This document shows positions 36,400 to 48,065 of a DNA stretch of 64,000 nt, piece after piece. Source of the DNA: Sclerodactyla briareus (lineage: Eukaryota; Echinodermata; Holothuroidea; Dendrochirotida; Sclerodactylidae); contig JAODTK010000610.1 of NCBI GenBank assembly GCA_026419785.1, positions 62,001-126,000 of the forward strand, given 5' to 3'. The notes beneath the pieces were generated by a model. The model was not told where the DNA came from and did no database searches. It saw nothing but the letters and a program-made list of their open reading frames with translations. The translations under genes and the position numbers were made by a program. Numbering within the stretch: position 1 is the first letter of the stretch; the number at the start of each line of letters is the position of its first letter.

Positions 36400-38550
36400 T
36401 CTTCTTTGGGGTGTAGCTCGGAGCTTTGATTATGGCTCTCAAGCTTGTATTACATCCGTTTCAGCCGGTTGAAGTCGGTGATACTGGCAGTGAGGAAAAC
36501 AATTCCACCATATTCCAGTATGGAACGAATGTAGGCTGAAAGACTAGTAACCCAGTCTTGGTAGAATTGAAGTTATTAGATCATAGGTTTCTTTAAGGTG
36601 TTATTTAATATTGAACTCTGCACAACGTGTTTCGATTGTGGTTTTTAAATTTAAGATTGTAGTCAAACGTGACCCCTAGAAAAGTTGTGGTCTTTACCAC
36701 CGGTATTGGGGTATCAAGAGTATTATCTTCTCATGAGAATCTCCTATTGACTTGAGTTTGTTGTTAGAATGAAATAAAATTTGACTTTGTTTGGTGTTTA
36801 GATTTTAATTCTCCAGAGGCAGCACCAGTCTTCTATTCTTTGAGAGCACCCTGAATCCTGTTCACGTTAAAGGCTGTAGGCTTCTGAGGTACACCAAATA
36901 GCTATATCATCAGCAAATTGTAGATATAATACCCCCGGTGTTTCGGAAATATCATTAACGTTAGATGATGTACAACAGCGGGCTTAGTACTGAGCCCTGT
37001 GGGGTAACCGCACCCCGTTTTGATAGTCCTAGAGACGGCCCCTCCATGAAATGTATACCCAGACTCCGATTAGAAAGGAGGAGAGAGAGCCTTCTATATT
37101 AGTGCTTATAAACGACGGATTTAGTTTGTATTTAAGACGTTAGGGAAGGCCCTTAACCATGTTTGGTTCGAGGCCTTTTCCGCATCTAGGAAACTGCCGT
37201 AGTAATTTTCCCCTCTTTTGAACCCTATTTCATGTTTTTCCGAGAGCCGTTAGAGAGTATTGGCAGTGCCCCAACCCTTTCGGAGCCAAACTGATTTTCG
37301 TTAAGTATATTACTATTTTCCAGGAAACTCCTTAGTTGGGAGCTACAGTCGCTCAAAAAGTTTCCCCACCACAGGAGAGAAGGCTTATGGGGGCGATAGT
37401 TGTTCGGATTTGAGCGACTTTTCCCGGCTTGGCAGCAGAATTGTTTGGCTTTCTTCCAGGGGCTCGAAAGATACCCCACACACAATAAGTTAAAAGGGGT
37501 AAGGAAACAGCTTTGCTTGTTTTGGCAATTTCTTGATATGTACATACCGGACTCCATTAACACCCGAGCGGAGTTGTTAGAGGAGTTTCTCAAGGCTACA
37601 TCAACGTCCTTATCATTAAATCGATAATCCGTGTTGGGATGCTCTGGTATAGTAAAATCGTTGTAAAAAATATCGTTTTCATTTAGCATTACGATTGATT
37701 TCTTCAAAATTTTGTTTCTGAAAATGGAGCGTTATTTGGTTTGAAAGATTTTTTCAAAGGTGGCATCCTAGGTGACATTTATGCAGGGTCGGAAGTAGGG
37801 TCCCATGCATTCTCAGCTGGGTACTAAGATTACTAGAGGTATTATTGTTAAAGTAACCTTTGACCTAAGCCAAAATTTGGGAGGGTTGTTCTCTGTTTCT
37901 ATGTCGTGGCATAAGCCCATTCCCTTATTATCCTCTGTTTCCAACCGCTTTTTTTTATTTCAATATGTCGGCGATTTACTTGCATTTTCGTCCGTTTTTT
38001 ATTCTCTGTTTTTTAATATCTTCCCTCCTTAATTTCCGTTTTGTGCATTTATATTAACGAGTGGATTTCCAGAGTTCAGTTCCAGTTGTTGCTTTTTTGT
38101 GACTGTTACCCCACGATTACTACATTTGGGTATTTTGTTTTTTCGTTTTGAGTCATCTGGCTGGGATTTCCCAGACTTTAGTTCTGACTCCATGGTAGCA
38201 GTAGATTTGGCTGTGTTTCGTTTGTGGGCCGATCAGATTGTGTTGCCAGCTCCGTGGTTTGATTGATTTATCTCACATTTGTTTTTTGTTTTGTGTTATA
38301 CAAGCCATCATTATTTTCGTCTTCTAAGACGTCTTCCTTGATACCCTGACTATGATTTGTGGCGTTTTTTTTTGTTCTTATTTCCTGTGGGGGAGGCTGG
38401 TTTCGAGGAGGCTCGCCCTGAGGATGAAGATCTTCGGGACCGCTTATTGGGGTTAGTATATACCCCCCACTTACCCGCTGTTGGGTCCCCATCTCGATTT
38501 CTTCGCTCCGCCACCGAAGCAGCCTCCATCACCGACCAACAAAAACTCCA
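36400..38550 (-). mobile_element. LINE (jockey/CR1-type) remnant with possible ORF1 end
   Basis: On the minus strand, 38.55-38.27 kb gives a basic, Pro/Ser-rich frame (SGRASSKPASPTGNKNKKKR) like an ORF1 or linker. Then follow NPNNYRP and LRSFLENSNILNENQFG near 37.43-37.28 kb (RT fingers/palm). 'VLSPLLY' and a degraded FADD region lie near 36.97-36.90 kb. 'GAASGELKSKHQTKSNFISF' is near 36.83-36.77 kb and TTTFLGVTFDYNLKFK near 36.69-36.64 kb. Frame changes and stops are frequent. The C-terminus fades near 36.4 kb. Confidence 0.8.
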
Positions 38551-38774
38551 GTGATATATTCTCTCCTTTTTTAGTTTTCAATTATCTAACAATTCAACCA
38601 TAATTTAAAAACACCCACGCTGGCCACGCCCCTAATAACAACTAGTTGACCGCAGCCAACAAAAGGAACAATAGAAAAATAAATTTGTACGCGCAACGCC
38701 AGTGCCCTCGCTCTCCGGCTGACTGTGAAGGGAAGACGGCCGAGACTCTATAGAGGCCTAGGAACAATGGTGGG

Positions 38775-38995
38775 TGAGGCTAATTAGTGTTACGCTGATT
38801 GACAGGAGATAATCTTTACGAGGATTATACTAGGGAAGGCCTTACGAGGATTATACTAGGGAAGGCCAATTTGCACTATACTGATTGACAGGAGATAATC
38901 CTTACGAGATTTCCTTGGGGGAAGTCCCATTTTCGCCTCATGAATTACTGAGATAATCCTTAACAGGATTATACTAATGAAGGCCAATTTGCGCC
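38775..38995. repeat. ~70-bp minisatellite, about three units
   Basis: Repeated words are 'tgattgacaggagataatc', 'acgaggattatactaggg' and 'aaggccaatttgc'. Units are of uneven length, with one partial extra copy near 38845. It abuts the 3' side of the Penelope-like fragment. Confidence 0.75.
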
Positions 38996-39328
38996 TTTAG
39001 TGATTGACAGTAGGCAAAATTTAGGGGGAGGGGGTGCCGAGTGGTTACCATTATTTCTTTTGTGATGGTAGATCGTTCCGAATGTTCAGACCACATGTGT
39101 AGGTCGTTTTCAGGTTCAATTCCCAGTAATTTTCTTTCGCTTTGGCGACCATTGGGTATGGTCGATGCAATCACTCGCAGGTTTTCATGGGTTACCGACC
39201 ATGTTAAATGCTTAGCAACCGGCTGCTCAATTTTTTGGGTATTGATGGCTGACCGGAGCTGGGTCATCGCTCCCTCAGGGTGTTTTTTGTTCCCGCGGTA
39301 CTGAACTCCGAATGTACTGAGCTCCGTG

Positions 39329-39362
<34 letters not shown>

Positions 39363-39980
39363 ATTATATATATATATATATTATATATATATATATATAT
39401 AGATATATATATATATATAATATATTATATATATATATATTATATATATATATTATATATATAATATATATATATATTTGTAGTTATTGAACCGGTATCT
39501 GAATTTGTTGTTTTTGTTTCGCCTCGTGTACGTTGTAGCTAGATGCAATTTACGGCAATATAAAAGATATACCACTTGTCGGTAATCACAGGTGAAGTTA
39601 CCTGGCTTTAAAATAACACTGGAGGCAGTATGCGTATCGGTTGGGGAAATATAAATATGGTTGCAGACTAGACAAGAGGGCCTACGCTTGTTGCACTTTG
39701 CGTTGCCGAGAAAGGTGGGGGGGGGGGGGAATCGCCCTTGGGGCTGTTGATTTTCCCAGAAAGTATGGACTCGAGGTTTGCGTAGCTGGCTGTATACGAC
39801 GACAGGGGGTTCTTCAAACAGCTCAGCGATTGAAGGGTCTGCAACAAGAATTCCCCATGAACGCTTAATATTCCTAATCAGGGGGCGGATTGTGGGGTGG
39901 TGCGTAACAGCAAGGGGAAGACGGTCGAATTCTTGCTCGTCTCGGTAGGAAAGTAGTTTCGGACAATTAATGAGGAATTA
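38974..39980 (-). mobile_element. Penelope-like element fragment (RT end and GIY-YIG region)
   Basis: From high to low coordinates the minus strand shows a 'RLPLAVTHHPTIRPLIRNIK'-type segment near 39.93-39.87 kb, 'ELFEEPPVVVYSQLRKPRVH' near 39.83-39.77 kb and CLVCNHIYI near 39.66 kb. These match the end of the RT and the linker of Penelope-like proteins. Past a (TA)n tract, AINTQKIEQPVAKHL lies near 39.25-39.2 kb, as in their GIY-YIG endonuclease end. The copy is broken at several points and is 5'-truncated. It may be one copy interrupted by (TA)n or two pieces side by side. Confidence 0.75.
39328..39477. repeat. (TA)n microsatellite within the Penelope-like fragment
   Basis: About 150 bases of interrupted TA repeat lying between the RT-side and endonuclease-side parts of the element. 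Confidence 0.9.
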
Positions 39981-40029
39981 ATGAGTGGCAAAGCCTTCCT
40001 GAAGATATTGTTCCTAAAGATGTGTACTC

Positions 40030-40165
40030 TAAGAGTGTGATGAGTTCAAGAACAACAGTATTGGATTTATTTTCAAGAATTGTGGGCGAATTCTTTAGGC
40101 ATCTGGGTTGTTCTTCTCATCTCATGAGGTTGTGTCCTTCATACCTTTTTCTCACTAACCTAAAC
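40030..40165 (+). mobile_element. solo LINE 3' end
   Basis: Shares 'attgtgggcgaattcttt', 'ctgggtt', a 'catgagg...tgtccttc' block and the terminal 'cctaaactaa' with the 47.3 kb copy and, inverted, with the 63.8 kb copy. It ends 30 bases from a VWD exon of the minus-strand gene. Confidence 0.7.
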
Positions 40166-40194
40166 TAATTTTTGTTTAAAAATAGACGATGTAC

Positions 40195-40374
40195 CATAAG
40201 GTAGCTTTTCCGAGTCCGGTCACATGGCCCATCATCAATATGCACGCCTAGCACTCTAACTGCAATATTTCTTTCTATGACTCGGATCCAAATATCGATA
40301 CAGCCATTGAAAACACCTTCTCGCGCTTTTAAAATGATACATAAACTGGTCATAACCGGTAAAAATTTGGGACA
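40195..40374 (-). CDS. VWD domain exon (second part) of the mosaic gene
   Basis: The acceptor TTGTTCTTCCACAG is strong and the donor ATG/GTACAT fair. Starting in phase 1, as the previous VWD exon ends, it reads SQIFTGYDQF. This is the 'x-x-FTGx' strand expected right after the NQP of a VWD domain. After an indel in the TTTTAAAAG stretch it continues KAREGVFNGC then IDIWIRVIERNIAVRVLGVH. The alternating pattern agrees with VWD strands. The rest of VWD (GLLG and the acidic loop) was not found and must lie in exons hidden between 40 and 30 kb. Confidence 0.6.
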
Positions 40375-40379
40375 CTGTG

Positions 40380-42050
40380 GAAGAACAATAGAATCAGTCA
40401 TTCCTTGAACCCCACATTCGGCATTAGGGCGAACCGGCTGATACTAAATTCCAACTAAATTTTCTCAGGACAATTATATAAAAAGTACGAGCAGATACTA
40501 TTGGGAACACTAGGAAAACTATGGAAAACTATGGAAACAGTCAGAAGGGCATGCCCAGGTAAGGTCTCAGACGTTCGTCTATTTCTTCAGACGATAGAGC
40601 TCTGGCGTGAGCGTTAGTTCTGAGAGGGTAGCCTGTGAAACAGGGGTGTTGGTTCGTTTTTTTACCGCGTACCAGCTTTTTCACTCTTACATAGAAAGAC
40701 GTCATACGAAATAGGCGGTTTGCTAAACATCTCCTCTAGTTTTGCTCGCTGTCGATCTGAATATTTACATGCTATTTGTCTCGCATATCTTCTGAGGAGG
40801 AAGGAGAAGGGGACAGGACCCTCACATTGTCTGGATGATTTCCAAGGTCGTGACCAGTATTTATTCGAGGGCGCGATTGTGCTCCCGTGCTAAGTCATTT
40901 CCCCTACAGTACTACGGAACATGGATTGCCGCCCATGCTTCATAGACTGTTTGTCGCCCAAAATGTTTCTCTCATAATATTGCATAGACTCTGCAAATAC
41001 GATTTCGTACCAGATTCAGCAACTGCTTGGTGGAGAATCAACCTATCTGACTCTCAAAGTCTTGAGAAAAGAGGGCAAAATCATGGCAAAGTCAAAACAT
41101 GACTACAAAATTTCCAGCCTTGCTGGAGGGACCATGATGCAGGAGTTCGATCCTGGGAGAGACACCTGTAATGCGGGAACGATATCAATCATCGGCAAGT
41201 CGAATCATTAGACGTCTGATGAAAATCGACACCCCATAACCACGCTATGGAGTTTCAGAGATTGCTTATCCGTGGTTCGTAGAGTTTTTCTCACTTCCAT
41301 ACTCTGGCGATATCATATAGATATGACATGCCCGTCCATGAACCCTATCGCAATGCGCATCGGTCATAAACTATGTGGATTTCATGTTTGGCCTCAAAAC
41401 TGTTTGCGGGACAATGGGGAGGCTTTCAATGGGGTGATTCATATTGCTGACTCCACTGCACTGTTCAGCATGACCCAGTAGGGTCCCTCCAAACATTGCC
41501 CTCATCCAGAAATTGCACGTCTATGAGAAGAAGCGCAATAGTCATCTGGGTGAGAGAGCTGCAGTCTGGATGTAATTGATCGGCGACTGACACCCACCAA
41601 CCTCGTGCGCTGCACCTCGAGCTGTTCAGCAAATGCACATGGAGATTTGCATATGAGCTATAATAATTATTGTATGAAATTTAGCTGTAAATCTATTTTC
41701 CAGCATGCCTTGACATATGTGGGTTTGATGTGATCCGATTTGCCCTCCCTTGGATGGATGACGACCAAGGGTGTCAGGCTCAGTCTACCTTCGTTTTGAG
41801 ATGTGACTTTTCTTCTCCTAGACAGATTAGCACCAGAGCTGTGAGCTAATTCCGCCGTCCGCCTTGCTCAACGACACCTGCAAGCACTCAGTCGAACCTG
41901 TGGCAGTCTCAGTGAGAAACAGCGAGAACCGCGGGAGGTTTTTGTTCCGGATGAAACTGGAAGCTGTCGGAAACAGTTCTGGGTAGATTACGATGTAATA
42001 ACGTACCTTCATGTGTTATCCATGGTTCCCTATCGCAGGACCTGACAATA
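40380..42050. other. intron, no gene seen
   Basis: Open frames at 41272-41481 and 40887-41102 (plus) have no motif that I recognise. Confidence 0.5.
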
Positions 42051-42057
42051 AACTCAC

Positions 42058-42191
42058 TAGCAATCGGTTGATTCCGTGCGTGAAGAGTAACGGCGCCGTC
42101 TCCGACATCAATCATCTGGAATTCTCCGTATCCATTAAATGTCCATAGCGCACCGTCGATCGTTAGAATGTGGGGGTCACCGCCCACATGG
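42058..42191 (-). CDS. VWD domain exon (first part) of the mosaic gene
   Basis: The acceptor GCTTTTTTCAG opens the exon. The preferred donor is GCTA/GTGAGT, and a second possible donor (GTACGT) lies 54 bases on. It reads HVG then GDPHILTIDGALWTFNGYGE, FQMIDVGDGAVTLHARNQPI. GDPHI.T.DG..W.FNG.GEF is the hallmark start of a VWD domain, including the Asp residues that bind calcium in the family. No frame break is needed. VWD follows AMOP in the mucin-4/SUSD2-like order. These domains serve in extracellular assembly and adhesion. Confidence 0.93.
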
Positions 42192-42199
42192 CTGAAAAA

Positions 42200-42975
42200 A
42201 GCGAAAACATTATTAGTGGGTTAAATAGGAGGAACAAGTGTTTCAACAGCCCCAATGTGGCCACATCTAACATCTATAGGAAGATGACGAACAACCTTAG
42301 GGTTGTCAGAAAAGGAATGTACCTAGACAACTGAGGATCTAAAACAACTGTTAGAAGGGTAACCAGCCCGGTTGAGTCGTAGTGTTCACAAGGTTTTTGA
42401 ACTTTTTGTCTCTATGACTTTTTCAGAAATTAAAAGTAGCTAAGATGCCACAAGTGGATTACGTGCCGTCCAAGCTTTTAGAGGCAATCAGGAACAAAAG
42501 CTCATCAATTCGTCAAAGCCCGTGAAGTTAGCGTGTTGTGGGACAGACTGAGTACCAATGGACCTCGCCCTGCTGACACGTACGGCCACGAAGCTCATGG
42601 TTAGCGCAGCTTCACGCTACAAGTTCCATGGCGGGTTCCCTGCCTGGGGGGGATGACGTGGGAGATGTGGCTAGGTGGCCCTTCCCAGAAGTGCTATAGA
42701 TACACGAAACTAATTCCCTATGACAGACTGATCGCCTTCTCCAATCTTAAATGTCTTATTATTTCAATCCGGCTCATCAATATTATAGCAGGACCGGGAT
42801 ATTTTTTATCTTGTGTAAGACACATGCATAAACTGGTTCTTAGAACGGGGAATCCCTATTACGGGACCAGACTGCTGGGACAGGCTCAAGTTGCGATTCG
42901 ACAATATAGACTTTGTTGTTGAACTTTCTAGCGAACAGACAAGTAAGAACAACCGAATGATTTATTTTTAGGGGT
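42200..42975. other. intron; expected AMOP-VWD linker exon not found
   Basis: The family has a Cys-pair linker between AMOP and VWD and part of it should lie here. I could not identify it. Confidence 0.4.
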
Positions 42976-42979
42976 CTAC

Positions 42980-43035
42980 ATTCAGGTAATTTGTCGTCGA
43001 AATGGCGGCGGGTGTAATCAAAATATGGGACTTGG
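42980..43035 (-). CDS. possible AMOP-VWD linker exon
   Basis: The acceptor GCCCACAG and donor GAAT/GTAGAC bound 56 bases reading VPYFDYTRRHFDDKLPE. NIDO-AMOP-VWD proteins have a 'VPY.S.F..D..P' segment after AMOP, which this resembles. It is very short, and the phase at its 3' end does not join directly to the 42.1 kb exon. Another exon would be needed between them. Confidence 0.35.
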
Positions 43036-43039
43036 CTGT

Positions 43040-43775
43040 GGGCTTTAAAGTTAACTTGATATAACCAAGAGTTTAGCCCGAAATTATAATCAAGGTATAA
43101 GTTTCTGCCTGATTCGTAGCATCCTCTGACCTTCTGAGAAAACGTAATAGGAGGTTCAATATTAGATTAATATATAGATGTGTAGTATTACAGCATTTCT
43201 ATATGTCATTCACAGTCATTCAGCTAATCCTCATCACACAACAAATATTTTGTTCTCCAGATTATAGCATTGCTTTGTTTCGACGATTTTATCAGTATGA
43301 CTCTTGGTTATACATGGGACGGTGGAATGTACACGGTACTGACTGGTGCCCCCCTTTTTGATTTGTAGTCGGTACAATGCTGTGGGTCATTTGACCATCA
43401 CCGCACTAGAACCGCACGGGATCACGTCCAGGAATAGGTGAGGATAGCCAGGGCACTGCTTTCGTTTCGGCGTTTCCGGTTTGGTCCTTTGCACCCTCCC
43501 TGATGGGCGAGATAACGAGAACGCCCACTGGGGTGCGTCAACCAAAAGCTGTCAGATCCGAGCAGGCACCCTGGCCAGTAGTCGGGCAGATACGGACGTA
43601 GACAGAAATGATATAAAGATGGAGCTGATAGTCAATCTTAGATCTAAGAGTCAATCTATAAAAGGTCTTTGATTAATTGAAAAAGTTAAGAGCAGTTTAT
43701 CTCCGTTCACAAAAAAGAAATGTACTAGGACCTTGTTCGTTCTCACGCCTCAACTGTGTTCGAAAAGCCACATGA
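43040..43775. other. intron; second half of AMOP not found
   Basis: The usual QCCYD segment of AMOP should lie here. Short Cys-bearing readings near 43.35 kb (minus) are not convincing. Confidence 0.4.
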
Positions 43776-43778
43776 TAC

Positions 43779-44002
43779 TTGACGTCTCGATCGCGCAATT
43801 CGTGAGCTCGGGCTGACCCATGCTCACAACCACAGCCTTGGAATCTCCCTGAAACGAACGGCCACCGCTCGGTTCCTGGCTGGTTGATATGTGATCGGGC
43901 ATGGCAATAAATCATCGACATCAACAGTCTCGCTGAGTTTGATCCAAGCTTGACAACGGTCATTCTCGTCTTTAGAACAGAGCCACGCGCCGGAAGAATT
44001 CA
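43779..44002 (-). CDS. AMOP domain exon of the mosaic gene
   Basis: The acceptor CCGTTTTCAG starts a phase 1 exon reading NSSGAWLCSKDENDR then CQAWIKLSETVDVDDLLPCP, the C..W...........LPCP signature of AMOP. YQPARNRA follows. The end, after a frame step, is read best as GQPELTNCAIETSS before the donor TCAA/GTATCA. An alternative frame gives EHGSARAHELRD. At least one indel lies in the 'P-R-L-W/G-C-G' stretch. AMOP is found with NIDO and VWD in adhesion proteins such as mucin-4, and this position between the 48.2 kb exon and VWD is the expected one. The start phase matches the 48.1 kb donor. Confidence 0.75.
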
Positions 44003-44009
44003 CTGAAAA

Positions 44010-44515
44010 CGGCCGACATCGGCTGGATAAGGAGTAAAAAGAAACTGTTTTGAAAGATGATGAAGATCATACCACAGGTTTGTTCTTGTTGAGGATAGTC
44101 TGAGCAGCGCCCCCCCCCCCGAAAAAAAAGAAATGTAACTTTCGTCGCCAGAGAGTGAAATGACCAGTGCGAGTCGTTCGTTGCCAAGTCATCTTGAATG
44201 GGGAACTATCAGGCAGGGTCGGGCCGCCATGGTTTTACGATAGGGGGGCAGATGTGGCATGGGTGTCTGACATGGGGGTGAGGGGTCTAAGTAGAGGGGG
44301 TGTCCCCCTCCCCTTTGGGATTTTTTTGAGTCATCAATAACTAACTTAGATGCAAAATGGTGCCACATTTGATACACTTGTTAAGTGTATCTCGTCACGA
44401 GTTGTGACAAAATCGCTAAATTTCTGGGGAAAATTACAATGCTGACAATTTTTCCAGGCCAGTCATATTTTCATTTATACACCTGACAAAAAAACCCCGA
44501 TGAAACTGTACATAC
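44010..44515. other. intron, no gene seen
   Basis: G/C-rich homopolymers near 44110 and 44285. No exon recognised. Confidence 0.5.
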
Positions 44516-44517
44516 GT

Positions 44518-46424
44518 TCCAGGGGCGGCGATCTATGTAAATATTTGGGGGGACATGTAGGTCAGACCATCTACAAGCGGAGCACATCATCCGGTTGACG
44601 CGCACGTACAAGCTGAATTGTTGTCTTACAGACCCCCAGATTGCATAACTACACTCCGGGGTCACATGGCAGTAAGCAACATCCCTTAATTGGCAATAAA
44701 TTCCCGAATTTTAATTTCGAGAAAAACATGTTGAGGGAACTGATCCAAGTTTATTCAGTTACAATTTGTGCCACCGTTCGGTTGTTGACGCGTAGGTTAC
44801 AAGGAAGTTTCTAGTTTTACAGACCCCCAGATTGCAGGAAACGCACTTCCCGGACCGTATGGCAGTAATCAACGTCCTAAAATTGGCTATCAATTTCAAA
44901 ATTCATAAATTTTAAAACGTTCTTTAAAGGAACTGAACGATGTTTATTCCTTACAATTGGGCAAAGCATCAGTGGACGCGTAGGTTACAAGGAAGTTTTG
45001 AACCTTACGAATCCCCAGATTGCCGGAATCGTACTTCCATGGTCTATGGGCACGTAAGCAAATCCCCAAATTTACAATAAATCTCTGAAATGTATATATC
45101 AAGAACGCTATTGAGTAATGATCTATGCTTATTCATTACAATTCGCACCCACCATCACAGTGACAATGTAGCGTACAAAGAATGTCTACAACCCCTCACC
45201 CATCCCCCCCCCCCAGATTGCAGGGAAGCGGCACTTCCATGACTTATGCAGTAAAGCAATCACTGAAATTGACAATACATTTCCGAAAGCTGATCCATGT
45301 TAATCCGTACATTTCTTCATCGTGGGTCTCCATTCCAACCATAGCCATGTTTTTAGAGATCTTTTTAGAGATCCATCGAGGACCCTTCCAGTTGGGTTGG
45401 AGTCTGCGGGCCCGCAGATTGAAAATTCGCTTAAAACTCACTGTCATGGGAAATGAGTCGATTTTCAGATTTTTTCCGTTCCAATTGTTCGTCCAAATGT
45501 CTCCGTCTCAGAATTTTCTCTCCGCTTCGCGCCTGTATAGTGCCATGCGTCATTCATGTAAACCTCCATACTAAATTGCACGATCCCCTGCCCTTTTGTT
45601 TTTCGTTATATGTATAGCTTTTCATCTTTTATTTTTAAAAAACAGGACGTCAGCTGGCAAAGTCAGTCTGAACAATTCGCTAGTGGACTAAACTTTGTGC
45701 ATGGTCTAAGAAAAAGGCAGTTGGATCCCGGCAATGCTGTAGTGGGAAGGAGAGGGGTGCAAAGGAATGTCCCAAACCAATCTCCTTGTGGCATACCCAT
45801 ATTTTCACCACACTTGACATGACACTTATGGAGAAAAATCATATTTGCCAGAATCTGACAAAGTTATTGTATGCATGGGCCTATGCATCATACATGTAGC
45901 GAGAAACAGGATATAGCGCCCGGCACGCGCGATTCTTTTTGGTCATTTCGGCCTTCTTAACGTGACATTAAGCAATCTAATAAGAACTATGAGTGTTGGA
46001 CTTTTTTGTATGGCCGTACTGTAGTACTTTTTATGATGATAGGATTTTGTTTTTAACCTGTCCGCAAAATATTGGGGGGACATTTGATGTTATCCCCCTC
46101 CACCAAAAATATCGGGGGACATGTCCCACGCCCCCCCCATTTCATTGCCCCCCCCCTCCCCAGAACAGTGAACATACGCTACATTGCGAACGCTATATGC
46201 CAACAGTTTGAGTCTCGATTTGAGTCTCGATGAGAACGAATAGAAAATAAACCTAAGTTGGATAAAAAACGTATTTTGACACTTCACCCCACTCCGACGA
46301 AAAAGTGGGCATTTAAAACATCATTCTGTCGATTTTTGCGGCGCCCCCACCCCAAACCCATAGGGGGGGGGCAGCCGCCCTCCATGCCCCCCCCCCCCCC
46401 CCCCCCGTGGCGCCGATCCCTGGT
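44518..46424. mobile_element. G-rich TIR element (hAT-like, non-autonomous) with internal tandem units
   Basis: The left end is CCAGGGGCGGCGATC (44518). The right end, read on the minus strand from about 46424, is CCAGGGATCGGCGCC, an imperfect inverted match. Just inside both ends lie GGGGGG and 'ggggacatg' words. Between 44.62 and 45.32 kb are four diverged ~165-bp units (ACAGACCCCCAGATTGCAGG, then TTGACGCGTAGGTTACAAGG). No transposase is seen. CAGGGGCGG ends are common in hAT-like non-autonomous elements. No clear 8-bp target duplication was found, so the family call is tentative. Confidence 0.45.
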
Positions 46425-46429
46425 GATAT

Positions 46430-47225
46430 TGCATAAAGTTACCGGCGCTGAATGGTGGCAACCGATCCTTGATGACAATGGTCGTGTAAATATGACTGGT
46501 CTCCTGGTATTTATATGTATTACATTATGATACCGACTTCCTACCGAATTTCAGCCGATTCAAGTGTAATTAGCTATTACACACCGTGCATTGTGACATC
46601 ACTATGATACAAGTCAATGTGAAACATGGACTTTTACAAATATTGTGCCAAACAAACTATACATTGGATTCGAATGAAAACCTTTTGAATTGTCCACGAA
46701 ATGTTGAAGAACAATCTCTACAGTCTTAACTGGACTATCTTTTTTTTCGTCTTTTCTGTATCATGTAGCAAAATGCACATTTAGGGCCTTTGCATCGTGA
46801 TGCCATAGATTCTTCAAATTCCCCAAAAGTAAATTGAAATATCTCAACAAGGCAACAATTACTATATAGAACCTCCAAATTTGGGGTGTGGGGTTTCGGT
46901 ATGTCCTCTTTTTACTTGGGCTAGTTTGAAGCGAACTGTTACATGAACCATTAGCCTATTCAACCTTAACATTAACAAACAGCGTATCTACAGGGGCAAT
47001 TGTTGGTTAGCAGTGTGACTGTATTTGTCACACTGGACCCCTTCAAGCTGCTTTCAACGCTCGGTACCCAAACAGTCCGAAAACAGCCTGGATTTTTGTC
47101 GCATTCTAGGAGCCTTTTTGGTTAAAGTGTTTCACGCCTCCACCAAAACCAATCTCCGCTTGAACAACTTCACTTTTACATCCTTGTTGGGTCGCTAATT
47201 CATTGATCGATCCAGTAAGCGTTCA
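46430..47225. other. no gene seen
   Basis: Intronic sequence with no motif-bearing frame. Confidence 0.5.
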
Positions 47226-47229
47226 TTTC

Positions 47230-47395
47230 TGCCGTCTCTGTGCTGACACTGCATGCTTTAACTAATTTGACTCCCAAGAATTGTGGGCGAATTCTTTATG
47301 CACCTGGGTTATTCTTCTCTTTTGGGATGTTGTGGCTTAAGGTCTTTCATGAGGATTTTTAATCTTCCTTACCCCTTTTCACTAAACTACACCAA
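47230..47395 (+). mobile_element. solo LINE 3' end
   Basis: Contains 'attgtgggcgaattcttt', 'cacctgggttattcttct', 'catgaggattttt' and a terminal 'cactaaactac'. It matches the 40.0 kb copy and the inverted 63.8 kb copy. No coding part remains. Confidence 0.7.
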
Positions 47396-47649
47396 CTGCT
47401 CATACATTATGCCATTGCGCTCCTAACTACTAACTACCGTAGCAACGAATTCCCGAACTCAATTGATGTGGTCACTGGCCAAATAGTTCCATGTGATAAC
47501 AATAATTGTCATGTACATCTTTACGTTCTTGAATAATTATCCAGTGGTTCAGTAGGCCTACCCTGCGAGAAACGCGGGCTGTTTATTTTTAATTCCATCT
47601 AGTTTTCAATTTGACTATTTTACCGATACAAATTTCGGGTTCTCGCCGC

Positions 47650-47850
47650 GTTTGGACAGTTTTCGACAGTCTGAACACTTTCAGTCGGGTTTAAACCAGT
47701 TTTTTGTCCGTTTTTTGTCCGACTGCGCCAGCATGTTCATTCTTAATGACTTGGGTTCCACTCGGTTCTTAATAGATATTGGAGTTTTTCCTCGGATCGA
47801 TGCTCTCTCCACTGCCTATACAGCCGTTGCGAACAGGTCCCCTGACACTT
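47650..47850 (+). mobile_element. possible fossil of a Ty3/gypsy-type element (protease region)
   Basis: A short plus-strand stretch resembles the aspartic-protease neighbourhood of gypsy-like LTR retrotransposons. It is a small broken fragment. No LTRs were recognised around it. The assignment is weak. Confidence 0.3.
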
Positions 47851-48065
47851 GAAGGGCTGTTAGTCGGTAACTCTAGTCCAAACAGAGAGTAGGCAACGTC
47901 ATGTTGGTCACGATCAAACAGACCGAGGGCTCGTTAACTGTGCATTTCTAATAAGGATCAGATTCCATTTCAACCAAGTCCCCAAAGTTTCGTTGCTGGG
48001 CCGTCGTCAACTTTGTCAAAAATATTGCGCCGCGGTCATGAGGGGTACTCCCACTCCCTGTCCAC

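Noticed and set aside
39035-39125. tRNA-like A box (GCCGAGTGGTTA) and B box (GGTTCAATTCC) suggesting a tRNA-derived SINE
   Set aside because: The opposite strand over the same bases reads as the endonuclease end of a Penelope-like protein, which explains the sequence better. The two boxes do not fold into a tRNA.
41272-41481. Plus-strand frame considered as a DNA transposase fragment
   Set aside because: No DDE-type motif or helix-turn-helix is visible, and the reading matches no transposase that I know.
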